This document shows positions 54,543 through 64,000 of a stretch of DNA of 64,000 bases, one piece after another (the first letter of the stretch is position 1; each line of letters opens with the position of its first letter). A program made the position numbers and the translations under genes. The stretch comes from Pectinophora gossypiella (lineage: Eukaryota > Arthropoda > Insecta > Lepidoptera > Gelechiidae). The stretch is taken from contig NW_026063279.1 in NCBI RefSeq assembly GCF_024362695.1, positions 62,001 to 126,000 on the forward strand. Reading direction: 5' to 3'. Below the pieces are notes generated by a model. That model searched no databases and was not told where the DNA came from. It was given only the letters and a program-made list of their open reading frames with translations.

Positions 54543-56646
54543 CTCACTGAGTTTCACGAGCGGTCGTCTGAAGCATTATCTACGCAACTGGAAGGCTCTA
54601 AATCCACCATTATCAATACTAAAAATGATAACCGGTTGCCCGAATCCCGTTCAATCAGTCACCGCCCTTAATTCTACCGACTTTAGACTCCTTGACAAAA
54701 TTTCAAACCCCAGTCACCTCGCAGATGACGTCAGAGGTACAAAAAATGGTTTAGGAAGATATACAAATTAAATAAAAAAAATAAAAATAAAAAATAAATA
54801 AAAATATAAAAAATAAAAAAAAATAAAAAATAAAATAAAAATAAAAAAAAAATAAAAAATAAATAAATAAAAATAAAATAAATTAAATTTTGTTTTATCA
54901 CTACTAACATAGTTTTTAAGTTTTTGTAATACTAACAAATATGGGCATCTGTCTGAAATAAAATTATTTTTTTTTTTTTTTTTTATACTAGAGCCAGCCC
55001 CTCTGACTCCAAGTTTCATCTCCCCGCTATTCATAAAAAGAAAACCCAATGGCAAGAATCGTGTGATTTTCAATCTCAAAGCCTTAAATCAGTTCATGAA
55101 ACCGAAGCACTTCCACTTGTTCCACCACCAACAAATGCCAAAATTCCTGCAAAAATCTGACTGGATGGTAAAGCTGGACCTCAGCCAAGCCTACTATCAC
55201 GTCCCAATAAAACCGGAGCACAGACGCTATCTCAGAATCAGTTACGATGGTCAGTTGCTTCAGATGACGTGCTTACCATTCGTGCTGGCTGCTGCCCCAC
55301 GAATGTTTGTAAGTGTAACCAACTGGATTGCCGAAGTACTGCGAGCAGAGGGTCTACGCATTGTTGTATACCTAGACGATTACTTAATCGTTCATCAGCA
55401 AAAGATGGTTCTCCAAAACCAAGTCTCCATGGCAATAAAACTCCTAACCAGCCTGGGTTGGTGTGTCAACCTGGAAAAATCCGTAATCACTCCAACAAAA
55501 TCCATCGAGTTCTTGGGAATAGAGTGGAACACTCGCCACAACCACAAGTGTTTACCTCCCAACAAAGTAAACAAAATCCGACGGAGTCTCAGCACACGTC
55601 TGGCTGCCGGCAGTGGGACCCTCAAGCAGGCACAACGCCTCTTAGGGTTTCTCAACTTTGCAACCTTCATTACCCACCGGGGGAGGTTACATTGCCGCGA
55701 TCTGCAACGGCACAGCAACAGATTACGCAAGAACCCTCACAAGCTTGTCCTTTACCCAGTCGAAGTACAAGTCGAACTAGAATGGTGGTTAAAAAACATA
55801 GATCAAAAGACCTCCATACATCCGAAACCACTACCAACAAATTACATGAGCATCACGGTCGCCTCGGACATAAAATGGGGAGCAGTGATCAACAACAACC
55901 CGGTACAAAGAGTGTGGTCTCAGAACCAGAGGTCTTGGCACTGCAATCTAAAAGAAATGTATGCAGTAATAGCAGCCCTCACATCGGAAGCGACAGTACT
56001 CAAGAATTCGAAACTGATTCTCCAAAGCGACAGCAATACCGTGGTCTCATACATCAAAAACGAGGGCGGAACGAGATCAAAACCATTACTGCGACTAACG
56101 AAACAACTGCTGACTCTGGCGGACAGCCTCGGTGTTGTAATAATCCCTCACCACCTCCCAGGGATGTACAAAACCGAAGCCGACCACCTCTCACGCAATC
56201 GCGCCGGCTCAGAATGGCATCTAAAAAGCGAGGCAACGACGTTAATATTCAGCAAATGGGGAACCCCAAACGTCGACTTATTCGGGTCAAAGACGGCACA
56301 CGTCGTCCCAAATTACGTTACGCTCGACTTGTTAGACTCGAACGCCTACTATCACGACGCGTTCAGCAAATGTTGGCGTTACAATATCGCATGTATATTT
56401 CCTCCGCCAGGACTGCTCCCACAAGTCTTACAACACCTCAACTCAGCGACGGGACAGTTCATTGTGGTAGCTCGCAAATGGAAGAAACCCTTCTGGCGAG
56501 CAGACATGAAGAACCGAGCACTCTCTCGCCCAATAAAAATACCGAATCTACAAACCAACCTAGTGGACACGGTGACAGGCCTTCCTCCAGCTCAAGCCCA
56601 GCACCTACAGTTGGAAGCCTGGTTCGTATCGGGTGGGACTCCTTGA
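54530..56646 (+). pseudogene. DIRS reverse transcriptase and RNase H
   Basis: It begins near 54550 with TSGRLKHYLRNWKALNPPLS, the conserved start of DIRS pol. Frameshifts, a TAG at 54752-54754 and a 219-bp insertion (54765-54983) follow. From 54984 to 56646 the frame is open: FIKRKPNGKNRVIFNLKALN, KLDLSQAYYHVPI, the active site VVYLDDYLIVH near 55370, EFLGIEW, then RNase H (VASDIKWGAV, LKEMYAVIAAL, LQSDSNTVVSYI, EADHLSRN) and a C-terminal region with NVDLFGSKTAHVVPNYV. Part overlaps a long frame that leads into the recombinase. Confidence 0.88.
54765..54983 (+). mobile_element. Short A/T-tailed insertion in DIRS pol
   Basis: TATAC flanks it at 54760-54764 and 54984-54988. The left 130 bases are AAATAAAA-type; the rest contains ATGGGCATCTGTCTGAAATA followed by a T-run. 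It looks like a LINE or SINE 3' end with a simple-sequence tail. Removing it restores the DIRS reading ...EDILEPAPL. Confidence 0.7.
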
Positions 56647-57623
56647 CGGCGAACTGGACTCCAGAAGAGCAAGACCTCCTATCATCGTGCTGGCGAGCAT
56701 CAACCCTTAAAACATAATGTTCCAATCTGGGCAAAATGGTCAACTTGGTGTCAACAAAACAATATAAATTGCCGGTCACCAGCTCCTTCTGATGTAGCCA
56801 GATATCTAGTTCACCTACATTTAAAAGAAAAATTAGCCTACCGTACAATACTTGTGCATAAATCAGTGATCGCATCCATAAGCGAAACTATGTCCAATGT
56901 TAACATCTCGTCTAGCCATATAGTTAAACATATCTTAAAAGCCATGTCTTTAGCAAATCCTCCACGTCACAAAGTTCCTGTATGGGATGCTAGAATTGTA
57001 ATAAAGCAGCTCAAAGATACGACCCCAAATATGTCCAGCTTATACGATATTTCTAGACGTACTGCAGCTATCCTTTTGTTGACATCAGGTCGACGAGTCC
57101 ATGACCTTTCACTATTATGTTGCGACTCTGATCATTCATAGACAATGGTGACTCTATTACCCTACACCCACTGTTTGGCTCCAAAACAGACAACTTTTTA
57201 CACCAACAGACAAGTTGGACATTATTAGCCTCACCAACTTAAAATATCAACCCGGTCTTCTGGCTTAGGGCATTAATCAACAGTTCTAAAGATCTTAGAG
57301 GCACTGAAACAAGTTTGTTTATCACAACTAAGAGCCCATTTAAACCAGCATCCCCAACCATCATAGGGGGCTGGGTGAAACGTCTGCTAGTAGATGCTGG
57401 TATCCAGGCACATTGCTCATTTAGATCTCATTTAGGCTCATTTAGATCGGCAGTTTCATCCCTAAACTGGATAGAAAATTACCCTATTAACGATATACTT
57501 GCAAAAGCAAACTGGCAACATGAAAATACATTTAAGAAATTCTATTACAAGCCCATAAATGCGCCCAATAACGAGATTGCTAAAGAGAAATCTCTCTCCC
57601 AATATTTTTCTGTGACTGATTAA
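55269..57623 (+). pseudogene. DIRS third ORF with tyrosine recombinase
   Basis: A long frame (55269-56717) overlaps RT/RNase H in another register and leads into the recombinase, the usual DIRS arrangement. After a one-base shift near 56708 the recombinase N-terminal helices appear (VPIWAKWSTWCQQNN, DVARYLVHLHLKEKLAYRTI), then the first catalytic arginine in LLLTSGRRVHDLS. A TAG at 57139-57141 and a further stop near 57240 follow. The C-terminal half (57244-57623) has the HxxR-like SHLGSFRSAVSS and the ANWQHENTFKKFYYKP block with the probable nucleophile tyrosine. A TCATTTAG micro-duplication sits within the second motif. Confidence 0.8.
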
Positions 57624-57890
57624 TTTAAGCCGCACCATGATTCGACATTAATGTTCAAATATTATTCTACATTATTCTATGGTTCCAATTATTCTCTAGA
57701 CTTGAATATTTACATGTATCGTGTAGCACATTAAACTGTCTACCATATTGAAATAAATCTGTATTAAATCACATTGTTGCATTTTTATACAAGCCACCAG
57801 GAGATAACAAACACATCTCTCATAATGGACTTCAGACGTCAAACGGAACACATAATATTGAAATTTTACCTTCCAATAAAATTTTTATTG
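57624..57890 (+). other. DIRS right terminal region
   Basis: Noncoding. It holds the right inverted repeat (57817-57857). The stretch 57793-57840 is also complementary to 57899-57931 (CCACCAGGAG... against ...CCTGGTG, and GGACTTCAGACGTC against GACGTCCGAAGTTC), so the two DIRS copies meet in a large hairpin-like arrangement. Confidence 0.55.
57817..57857 (-). repeat. Right inverted terminal repeat of DIRS element
   Basis: Reverse complement of 41497-41537, 38 of 41 bases matching. Confidence 0.75.
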
Positions 57891-58288
57891 TTTCCATAGA
57901 CGTCCGAAGTTCAAATAATGGCTTCCTGGTGCCCTCGCCCTTATTATGAGCCGAACAAAGACCAAGTATAGAATAGAGGGAGCGTATTTAAAACGAAAGA
58001 AAAAATAGGTTTTGTCTTTCGCACTCATATGAGCCGTCATAAGTAAAAAAGATACAATTATACTCGCGCCTCGTCCTCTAGATTAGTAACCGAAGATGAT
58101 ATATAGACATGTAGTAACGTATAGTTGACACCACTCCGCACTATAGTTGAGAAAATAATATTTTGATTTTTATTCTAAATGTGGGTAGTTCTCTGCTTTG
58201 CCTCGCCTCGCTACCATCTTGCTGGAACACGTCATTCGCGTTTTAGTGCTCAACCACTCAAGTCACTACACAATTTTTGTTCGTAAAA

Positions 58289-59774
58289 ATGCCGAAACGT
58301 AAACGTTCTAAGACGTGTGAAGAAGATTTACATCGTTTATTGCACAAAGTGAGGAAGTTGGAACAAAAAATACGTAACCGTGACAGTGATTCATCGCAAA
58401 GTTCACGAAATGATGATACCGTGCCGGTCGGCACGCATGAATCAGGTAACTATTACCGTCTACTATGTTGTACGTATAGGATGTACCTGAATAGTCATTG
58501 GGGCTATTTCAACACATTCGAAATACGGGTTTGCGTTCAATTCATTGGGGATTGTTACCTTACCTACGATTGATAACTGTCGTTATCCACATATACAAGT
58601 ACATGTTTACGATATAATATACATTATGGTAATTGCATGTTACGTACAAACATAATAACGTATTGACGTTATAATATAATCAAGTATGTAACCTGGCCAG
58701 TAAATGGGGCTGGTATAACACATACTTTCTACACACTAGTGTAGGTACATATTAATTATACACAAAAAAGAAATGTCTTATGCCTAACTGTATGCAATGC
58801 TTATTACAGTAAATCCTGCTTTAGAAGCAGAAGACTGGTTACCGGAGGATCCTGATCCTGAAATCGTACTTACCAGTGAGGAGCCCCCAGGTCCTCCCGA
58901 TGGCGACTCTGCCAGCTTGCCTGCCGCGGTCGCGGCGCCCGCGCCCCCGTCTCAGGAGGGCCCAAGTACATCTACGACGGATGAAAGCAACTCGCTGTTC
59001 GGGTTAGATACAGAAGTCCTACAAATACTCGGCGAAGATCCTACCGCTTCTGTGACGTATGGCCCAGACATTAGAAGTGAACTAGCTTGCCGTTTACAAC
59101 ACGTGGCTACAGAGGGGCTTAGTCAGGAAACACGTAAGGAGTTACTTACCAAATACGCTATTCCTGCAAACTGCCTTCTTATCGGTGCCCCAAAAATCAA
59201 TCCGGAAATAAAAGCCGCCATACATGAAAGTTTTGCTAAACGTGACAAGGGCATTGAAGTAAAACAAAAACAGATGGCTAGTGCCATCGCATGTCTCGGA
59301 GAAGTGATCACTATGCACCTTAATTCTAAGGAAAAGAATAATGAGATGTTGCAGAAGCTAATGGACGCCGTACGCATTTTGTGCGATGCACAGCACGGTG
59401 ATTCCATAACAAGACGGAACTTCATATTGTTTTCTTTGAAAAAAGAACTAAAAGAGCATCTTGTTAACACTAAGATAGACTCATTCTTGTTTAGCGAGAA
59501 TTTGACTGACACGTTAAAATCGGCTAAGGCCGTCAATAGATCCAGTGTGGAGCTGAAAGCTGACATGAAGAACGCTTCAAAAAAGCAAAGGCCTTCAACA
59601 TCGAAGCCTTTAAACCGGAAGGCTCTTGCCCAGGCGCGTCGGCAGCCGGGGCCGCAACAGCAGAGGAGCCGCGAGCCGGCAGCCTCCCCGGCGACTGCTC
59701 CACCGCAGCCGCCCGCGCGCTCATACAGGACGTCGTCACATCAGCAGGCACCAGCACAGCGCCGCCGCCAGTAA
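58289..59774 (+). CDS. DIRS-type Gag, two exons
   Basis: Exon 1 (58289-58445) starts at ATG with a basic head and a coiled segment (CEEDLHRLLHKVRKLEQKIR). A donor AG/GTAACT at 58446 and an acceptor TTATTACAG ending at 58809 give a phase-1 junction. The frame then runs from 58810 to 59774 without a stop. Exon 2 has an acidic Pro-rich part, a helical core (IRSELACRLQHVATEGL, AAIHESFAKRDKGIEVKQKQ) and a basic Gln/Arg/Pro-rich tail (KALAQARRQPGPQQQRS). The same core pattern in other DIRS-like elements suggests a nucleocapsid. Without splicing, exon 1 ends at a stop in the intron. Confidence 0.65.
58446..58809 (+). other. Putative intron in DIRS-type gag
   Basis: 364 bases, AT-rich, GT at the start and AG at the end. 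Removal joins two open frames in phase. Nothing else is recognised inside. Confidence 0.6.
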
Positions 59775-60135
59775 ATACAGTTAAGTACGCCGGCCGCTTA
59801 GCTTATTATTATGAACTTTTTTTTCCGCCGTGGCACTCGTTGAGAGCAGACGTGTCGCAGTTCGTATCAAGATATTTAAAAATATTTAACTTTATTTTCA
59901 ACCTACTTTAAACCATAGTGCAAAGTTATACGGTGCTATTTCCCTTGTACTATACAAGCAGTGATAAATACTTCTTCTCGCTCACGGGCACAGAACGTCC
60001 TTGTCTCGCGTCGCTGATTCTTTCCGCGAGCTGTCAAACTCGCCCGTGTCGTCACGCGTCGTGTTGTTGTTTGTGAAGGTAGCCGTTCTGATGACGTTAT
60101 AATTGCAATACCACAAATTATATCTACCTGCAATT
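59775..60135 (+). other. Junction of DIRS remnant and LINE leader
   Basis: The first 50-70 bases continue the DIRS pol start. The rest, with CGTTGAGAGCAGACGTG near 59838 and TCGTCACGCGTCGTGTTG near 60048, is the probable 5' UTR of the following LINE. No gene is seen. Confidence 0.5.
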
Positions 60136-61046
60136 ATGGAAGTAACTTGTTCTCCAGGCAAGTCTAGCTCGACTCCGGATCTGAATACTACTCCAAACAC
60201 GGACTATGTTAATAATCAGCGTCGAATGTTCAAAAGAGGCCGTGAAGAGGAAGACATGGATAGTCTCCTAGCAAAGTATACCAGCGGGATTTCTGCTGAA
60301 CTCAAAACGTTCAAGGATGAGCTTACATCTTCGGTCGAGACTAAAATATCAAATCTTCATGACTCACTTAAAGCAGATATAAAGGGAGATCTCGATTATC
60401 AGAGCTTAAGCTGGTTACTGAGAGGCAAAATAATCTAGCTGCTAATCACGAAACCCTTGTTCTACGCACTGGTGTCATCGAAGAGAACTGTCAATCCAAT
60501 TCCTCGAACATATCGAGCTTGAACGAACAGATAGTAAATTTACAAATTGACCTTAATAACCTAATGCAGCGTGACCGTCTTCAGAACCTTGAGGTCACTG
60601 GCATTCCCGACAAAACAAATGAAAACTTATCCAACTACATTATAAATAGTTCTACATTTTTGGGACTTGCCATCACACCGCAGGATATTGAGTACATATC
60701 TCGCATTCAACTGCATAAAAAAAACTCAAGTGATCCGAAAACTATAATCGTCAAGATGAAGACTCGTCTACTCCGAGACTCCATCATCTCTGCGGCGCGC
60801 TAGAAGAAAAAAATCACAACGTTGGATATAGGTATTACCGCACCGGGCGGGGCTAAAAAGATATACGTCAACGAACATCTGACGCCGGCAAACAAGCTCT
60901 TGTACCTACAGGCTCCTAGGAAGAAAAAGGCAGCAACCGATTTCAATTATGTGTGGGTCCGTGATGGAAAGATTTTCGCCAGAAGAAATGACAATTCCCC
61001 ATTGTTTTTGATCCGTTCTACTAATGATTTAAACAAAATATCGTGA
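60136..61046 (+). pseudogene. LINE ORF1 with coiled coil and FP25K-like C-terminus
   Basis: From ATG 60136 the head is Ser/Pro/Asn-rich, then a coiled region starts (MDSLLAKYTSGISAELKTFK). A one-base shift near 60400 joins LKLVTERQNNLAANHETLVL, and the coil continues to about 60570. The core LEVTGIPDKTNENL follows, then a TAG at 60801-60803, then the C-terminus with GGAKKIYVNEHLTPANK and FNYVWVRDGKIFARR. This matches the ORF1 at 30794-31838 in layout and motifs (GIPxxxNENL, YVNEHLT), so they belong to related LINEs. It probably coats element RNA. Confidence 0.78.
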
Positions 61047-61072
61047 CTCTCGGTGTCTTATCTTTTTCATAA

Positions 61073-61369
61073 ATGGCCTCGATAATTGAAATAAATCAAG
61101 AAATAGAAACTCTTCATATTTCTGACTCATATAAATGTGGACCATATGAATGTAGCTCGCGCCTAGGATTTACCTATCTAAATATCTGCTCAATACACAA
61201 AAACTTTGACCAATTGCAGGTTCTCTTGTCACAAATAAAAATAGAATGCCAAATTATCATCCTTACCGAATGCTGGCTACAGAAATGCACAAACATCCCC
61301 CTATTGGAAGGGTATACATCTTACGCCACTACAAAACATCTGAACCAAAATGCCGGAATAATCATATCA
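61073..61369 (+). pseudogene. LINE ORF2 endonuclease, first part
   Basis: The frame starts with a short head, then GFTYLNICSIHKNFDQL (QN-equivalent block of EEP endonuclease) and QIIILTECWLQ with the catalytic glutamate, up to QNAGIIIS. The Helitron begins at 61370. The continuation is at 63507, though a one-base adjustment is needed at the border. Confidence 0.8.
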
Positions 61370-61488
61370 TCTATACTTATAATAAATCTGTAGAGAGGTC
61401 AATTCTGTACATTAAATATTTTTTCAAAATAACTATCAGGGGGTGATAAGTGATCGATACTGATGCCAAAAATGCAATCAGTAAAATT

Positions 61489-61490
<2 letters not shown>

Positions 61491-61537
<47 letters not shown>

Positions 61538-61538
61538 A
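61491..61538 (+). repeat. (TCTG)n microsatellite
   Basis: About 12 copies of TCTG in a row. The same site in the other Helitron has only three to four (as CAGA), so this has expanded or contracted between copies. Confidence 0.95.
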
Positions 61539-61679
61539 TGTTCCTTATAGAAACAAAAACTACTGGACGGATTTTAATGAAACTTGGTACAATTATTCTT
61601 CACACTCCTGGACAGGTCATAGTATACTTTTCATCACGCTACAATCAATAGGAGCAGAGTAGTGAAGGGAAATCCTTTT

Positions 61680-62700
61680 GTATGAAAAATCTAAACCACT
61701 CAAGTTAGACGTTTGAAATTTGGCATGCAGGTACCTTAGATACCGTAGAGGTGCACTAAGAAAGGAATTCCCGAAATTCCTACGGGAACGGGAATTAGCG
61801 GGAAAATCCTTTTGTATGAAAAATCTAAACCACTCAAGTTAGACTTTTGAAATTTGGCATGCAGGTACCTTAGATAACTTAGAGGTGCACTAAGAAAGGA
61901 ATTCCCGAAATTCCCACGGGAACGGGAATTAGCGGAAAAATATTTTTGTATGAAAAATCTAAACCATTCAAGTTAGATGTTTGAAATTTGTCATGCAGGT
62001 ACCTTAGATACCGTAGAGGTGTACTAAGAAAGGAATTCCCGAAATTCCCACGGGAACGGGAATTAGCGGGAAAATCCTTTTGTATGAAAAATCTAAACCA
62101 CTCAAGTTAGACGTTTGAAATTTGGCATGCAGGTACCATAGGTACCGTAGAGGTGCACTAAGAAAGGAATTCTCAAAATTCTCACGGGAACGGGAATTAG
62201 CGGGAAATACCTTTTGTATGAAAAATCTAAACCACTCAAGTTAGACATTTGAAATTTAGCATGCAGATACCTTAGGTACCGTGGAGGTGCACTAAGAAAG
62301 GAATTCCCGAAATTCTCACGAGAACGGGAATTAGCGGGAAAATCCTTTTGTATGAAAAATCTAAACCACTCAAGTTAGACGTTTGAAATTTGTCATGCAG
62401 GTACCTTAGGTACCGTGGAGGTGCACTAAGAAAGGAATTCCCGAAATTCCCACGGGAACGGGAATTAACGGGAAAATCCTTTTGTATGAAAAATTTAAAC
62501 CATTCAAGTAAGATGTTTAAAATTTGGCACGCAGGTACCTTAGACACCGTAGAGGTGTACTAAGAAAGGAATTCCCGAAATTCCTACGGGAACGGGAATT
62601 AGCGGGAAAATCCTTTTGTATGAAAAATCTAAACCACTCAAGTTAGACGTTTGAAATTTGGCATGCAGGTACTTTAGTAAACTTAAAGCTTAGTTGCAAC
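61680..62700 (+). repeat. 134-bp tandem array in Helitron
   Basis: AAAGGAATTC occurs at 61761, 61895 and 62029, a period of exactly 134, and the pattern goes on with small changes to about 62700; more divergent units follow to about 63430. Each unit has TTCCCACGGGAA (a near palindrome), ATTAGCGGGAAAA, TTTGTATGAAAAATCTAAAC, TTGAAATTTGGCATGCAGGT and GAGGTGCACTAAG. Confidence 0.92.
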
Positions 62701-63506
62701 AGGATATTACAAAATTCCCACGGGAACGGTAGTTAGCGGGAAAAAACATTTGTATGAAAAAATCAAATCTAAATAAAAGGAGAAACTGACTGACTCAGTG
62801 ACTGACATATCAACGCATAGCCTGAACGGCTAAATGTAGGCATTTGAAATTTGGAAGGGACATAGCTTAGGTACCGTAGAGGTGCACTAAGAAAGGAATT
62901 CCCGGAATTCCCACGGGAACGGAAATTAGCGGGAAAATCCTTTTGTATGAAAAATCTAAATCGCTTAAATTAGACGCTTGAAATTTGGCATGCAGGTACC
63001 TTAGTTAACTTAAACCTTAGTTGCAACAGGATATTGCAAAATTCCCACGGAAACGGGAGTTAGCGGGAAAAAAACATTTGTATGAAAAAATCGAAACCGC
63101 GTAAGATAGATGTTTTCAATTCAATTCAATTAAATTATTTATTGCATTCCATGTAGTACAATGGGGTGTTACATAGGCATAGGAACTAAAACATGGACCC
63201 TGTAGGGCACAGCAACGTTGAAGGGAAGAGAGGAAGTGTGTATTAAAATTAAAACTCAATGAACAATCAATTAAAAAAAAATCAATTCAATCAATTGATT
63301 CAATCTAGCATGCATGCATACCTTAGTAAATATAAAGTTTATTTTTGGCTGTATTTTGAAAAATGGGAGTTATTGGGAAAAAAATTGTATGAAAAAATCT
63401 AAACTGCATAAGTTAGATGCTTGAAATTTGATATGCACTCCCACACACACAAAGATCTCTCTCTTATATAACACGCCACGCGGACGAAGTCGCGGGCAAA
63501 AGCTAG

Positions 63507-64000
63507 TATATGTTAAATCCAACATAACGCACACCATCTCCGAGCCGGAATTCAATTACGCAAACTGCATCGTTGACAATAGTACTGCAGTAGTAGCAAT
63601 TTATAGATCGCCATCCTATTCCCAACGAAACCAATTTCAATCTTTCTTGATACCCTTAACAATGTTTTAGTGGGTCTTAAATCCTACAATAACGTGTCTT
63701 TACTGGGCGATATCAATATTGACATCAAGCCGCTAAATGTCGATAGTTTCTCGATAGTTTCTCCAATGATTACTTAATCCTAAACGCTACCCATGCCCTG
63801 TCTCCTACCCATGTGATCCCTACCAGACTTGATAAATGTATTGATCACGTTCTTCTCAAATCCAATCTACAGGCTACAACTCTCGTCATGGAATCCCATA
63901 TAACTGACCATCTACCAACCATGCTCTGCCTTAAACTTAACCATATTTCACGTAACAATATGGGTCTTAAACCAATAATCGATCTCAATAAAGTTCAATG
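63507..64000 (+). pseudogene. LINE ORF2 endonuclease, second part (runs off window)
   Basis: It begins with the strand carrying AVVAIYRSPSYSQRNQF, then after a shift near 63655 SLLGDINIDI (the GDxN block) at about 63698-63727, KCIDHVLLKSNL with catalytic Asp-His, and SHITDHLPTMLC with the terminal Asp-His. It is open to the window edge, so the RT lies beyond. Two frame changes are needed. Confidence 0.78.

Larger units (their letters stand above)
41497..57857 (+). mobile_element. DIRS-like retrotransposon containing three nested elements
   Basis: Gag-like, RT/RNase H and tyrosine-recombinase genes in this order, with RNase H and an overlapping third frame, identify a DIRS-type element that integrates by a recombinase instead of an integrase. 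Inverted repeats of 41 bp at 41497-41537 and 57817-57857 (three mismatches) mark the termini; no target duplication is expected. A minus-strand LINE splits gag at 42305-53858. Without its insertions it would be about 4.6 kb. Several frameshifts and stops make it inactive. Confidence 0.82.
57890..59850 (+). mobile_element. Second DIRS-like element, 3' truncated
   Basis: A GACGTCCGAAGTTC terminus-like sequence at 57899 resembles the left end of the first DIRS element. A spliced Gag gene and the very start of pol (YAGRLAYYYELFF, compare TSGRLKHYLRNW in the first element) follow. Sequence of the next LINE begins near 59830-59850, so RT and recombinase are absent. Confidence 0.6.
61370..63506 (+). 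mobile_element. Helitron-like element, nonautonomous, with tandem array
   Basis: It starts TCTATACTTATAATAAATC after A and ends with a GC-rich hairpin (CGCGGACGAAGTCGCGG) then GCAAAAGCTAG, followed by T. These are Helitron terminal features, and no target duplication is present. Most of the 2.1 kb is a tandem array of 134-bp units; there is no Rep/helicase gene. The same ends bound the minus-strand element at 32451-37567. Confidence 0.78.
59830..64000 (+). mobile_element. Plus-strand LINE split by a Helitron, right end outside window
   Basis: A leader, ORF1 (60136-61046) and an ORF2 endonuclease (61073-61369, resuming at 63507) form the 5' half of a CR1-like LINE. The 5' start is approximate. 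ORF2 runs off the window before RT. Confidence 0.8.

Noticed and set aside
61680..63100. CRISPR-like array
   Set aside because: Units are 134 bp in direct tandem without distinct spacers, inside a Helitron.
1..64000. Host protein genes, tRNA or rRNA genes
   Set aside because: Every long frame with a recognisable motif belongs to a transposable element, and I saw no tRNA cloverleaf or rRNA signature.

Overview
The window looks like animal genomic DNA, most likely from a moth or butterfly, built almost entirely of transposable elements. I see no host gene, tRNA, rRNA, CRISPR array or bacterial-style operon. The case for an insect rests on BEL/Pao, Ty3/Gypsy, Jockey, RTE and CR1-like retrotransposons, a Tc1 element, a piggyBac derivative, DIRS-like elements, and a pair of Helitron-like elements with the TCTATAC...hairpin...CTAG-T ends that I recall as common in Lepidoptera. 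The species is not identified.

Layout. 1-5532 is the right-hand part of a Gypsy element sitting in a minus-strand LINE (5533-6720). A plus-strand LINE fragment (6722-7364) abuts a plus-strand LINE (7374-18256) that is split by a complete BEL/Pao element (8400-16405, identical 224-bp LTRs); that element carries an intact Tc1 element in its leader (8908-10542). 18257-20408 is a LINE ORF1 split by a piggyBac derivative (18332-19318). 20770-23481 is a 5'-truncated RTE element with a 13-bp target duplication. 23936-32012 is a minus-strand LINE split by two DNA elements: one of 2.3 kb with TTAA-like duplications (24372-26714) and one of 1.1 kb with TA duplications (29284-30428). 32013-38972 is a plus-strand LINE split by a minus-strand Helitron (32451-37567), which itself holds a GC-rich gag-only element (32986-35264) and an RTE fragment (35442-36802). 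38977-41465 is another LINE fragment.

41497-57857 is a DIRS-like element and the most layered part of the window. Its gag is split by a 5'-truncated minus-strand LINE (42305-53858), which is split by an 11-kb Gypsy element (42752-53778), which is split by a Jockey element (44982-50494). Each of the three inner insertions is bounded by its own target-site duplication. A second DIRS-like element, cut short, follows (about 57890-59850). The window ends in a plus-strand LINE (about 59830 onward) whose endonuclease is split by a second Helitron (61370-63506) carrying a 134-bp tandem array.

The genes therefore do not form a pathway. They are gag, protease, reverse transcriptase, RNase H, integrase, endonuclease, recombinase and transposase genes, most broken by single-base frameshifts or stop codons. 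The most complete are the 342-residue Tc1 transposase, the BEL polyprotein (one stop), the gag-only ORF (33279-34838) and the Jockey ORF1. The points most worth a second look are an intron-like segment with a 29-bp minisatellite near the end of the second Gypsy pol gene, a spliced DIRS-type gag, the complete gag-only element with a 13-bp target duplication, and two DNA elements I could not assign with confidence. Nothing here looks like a new defence or biosynthetic system.
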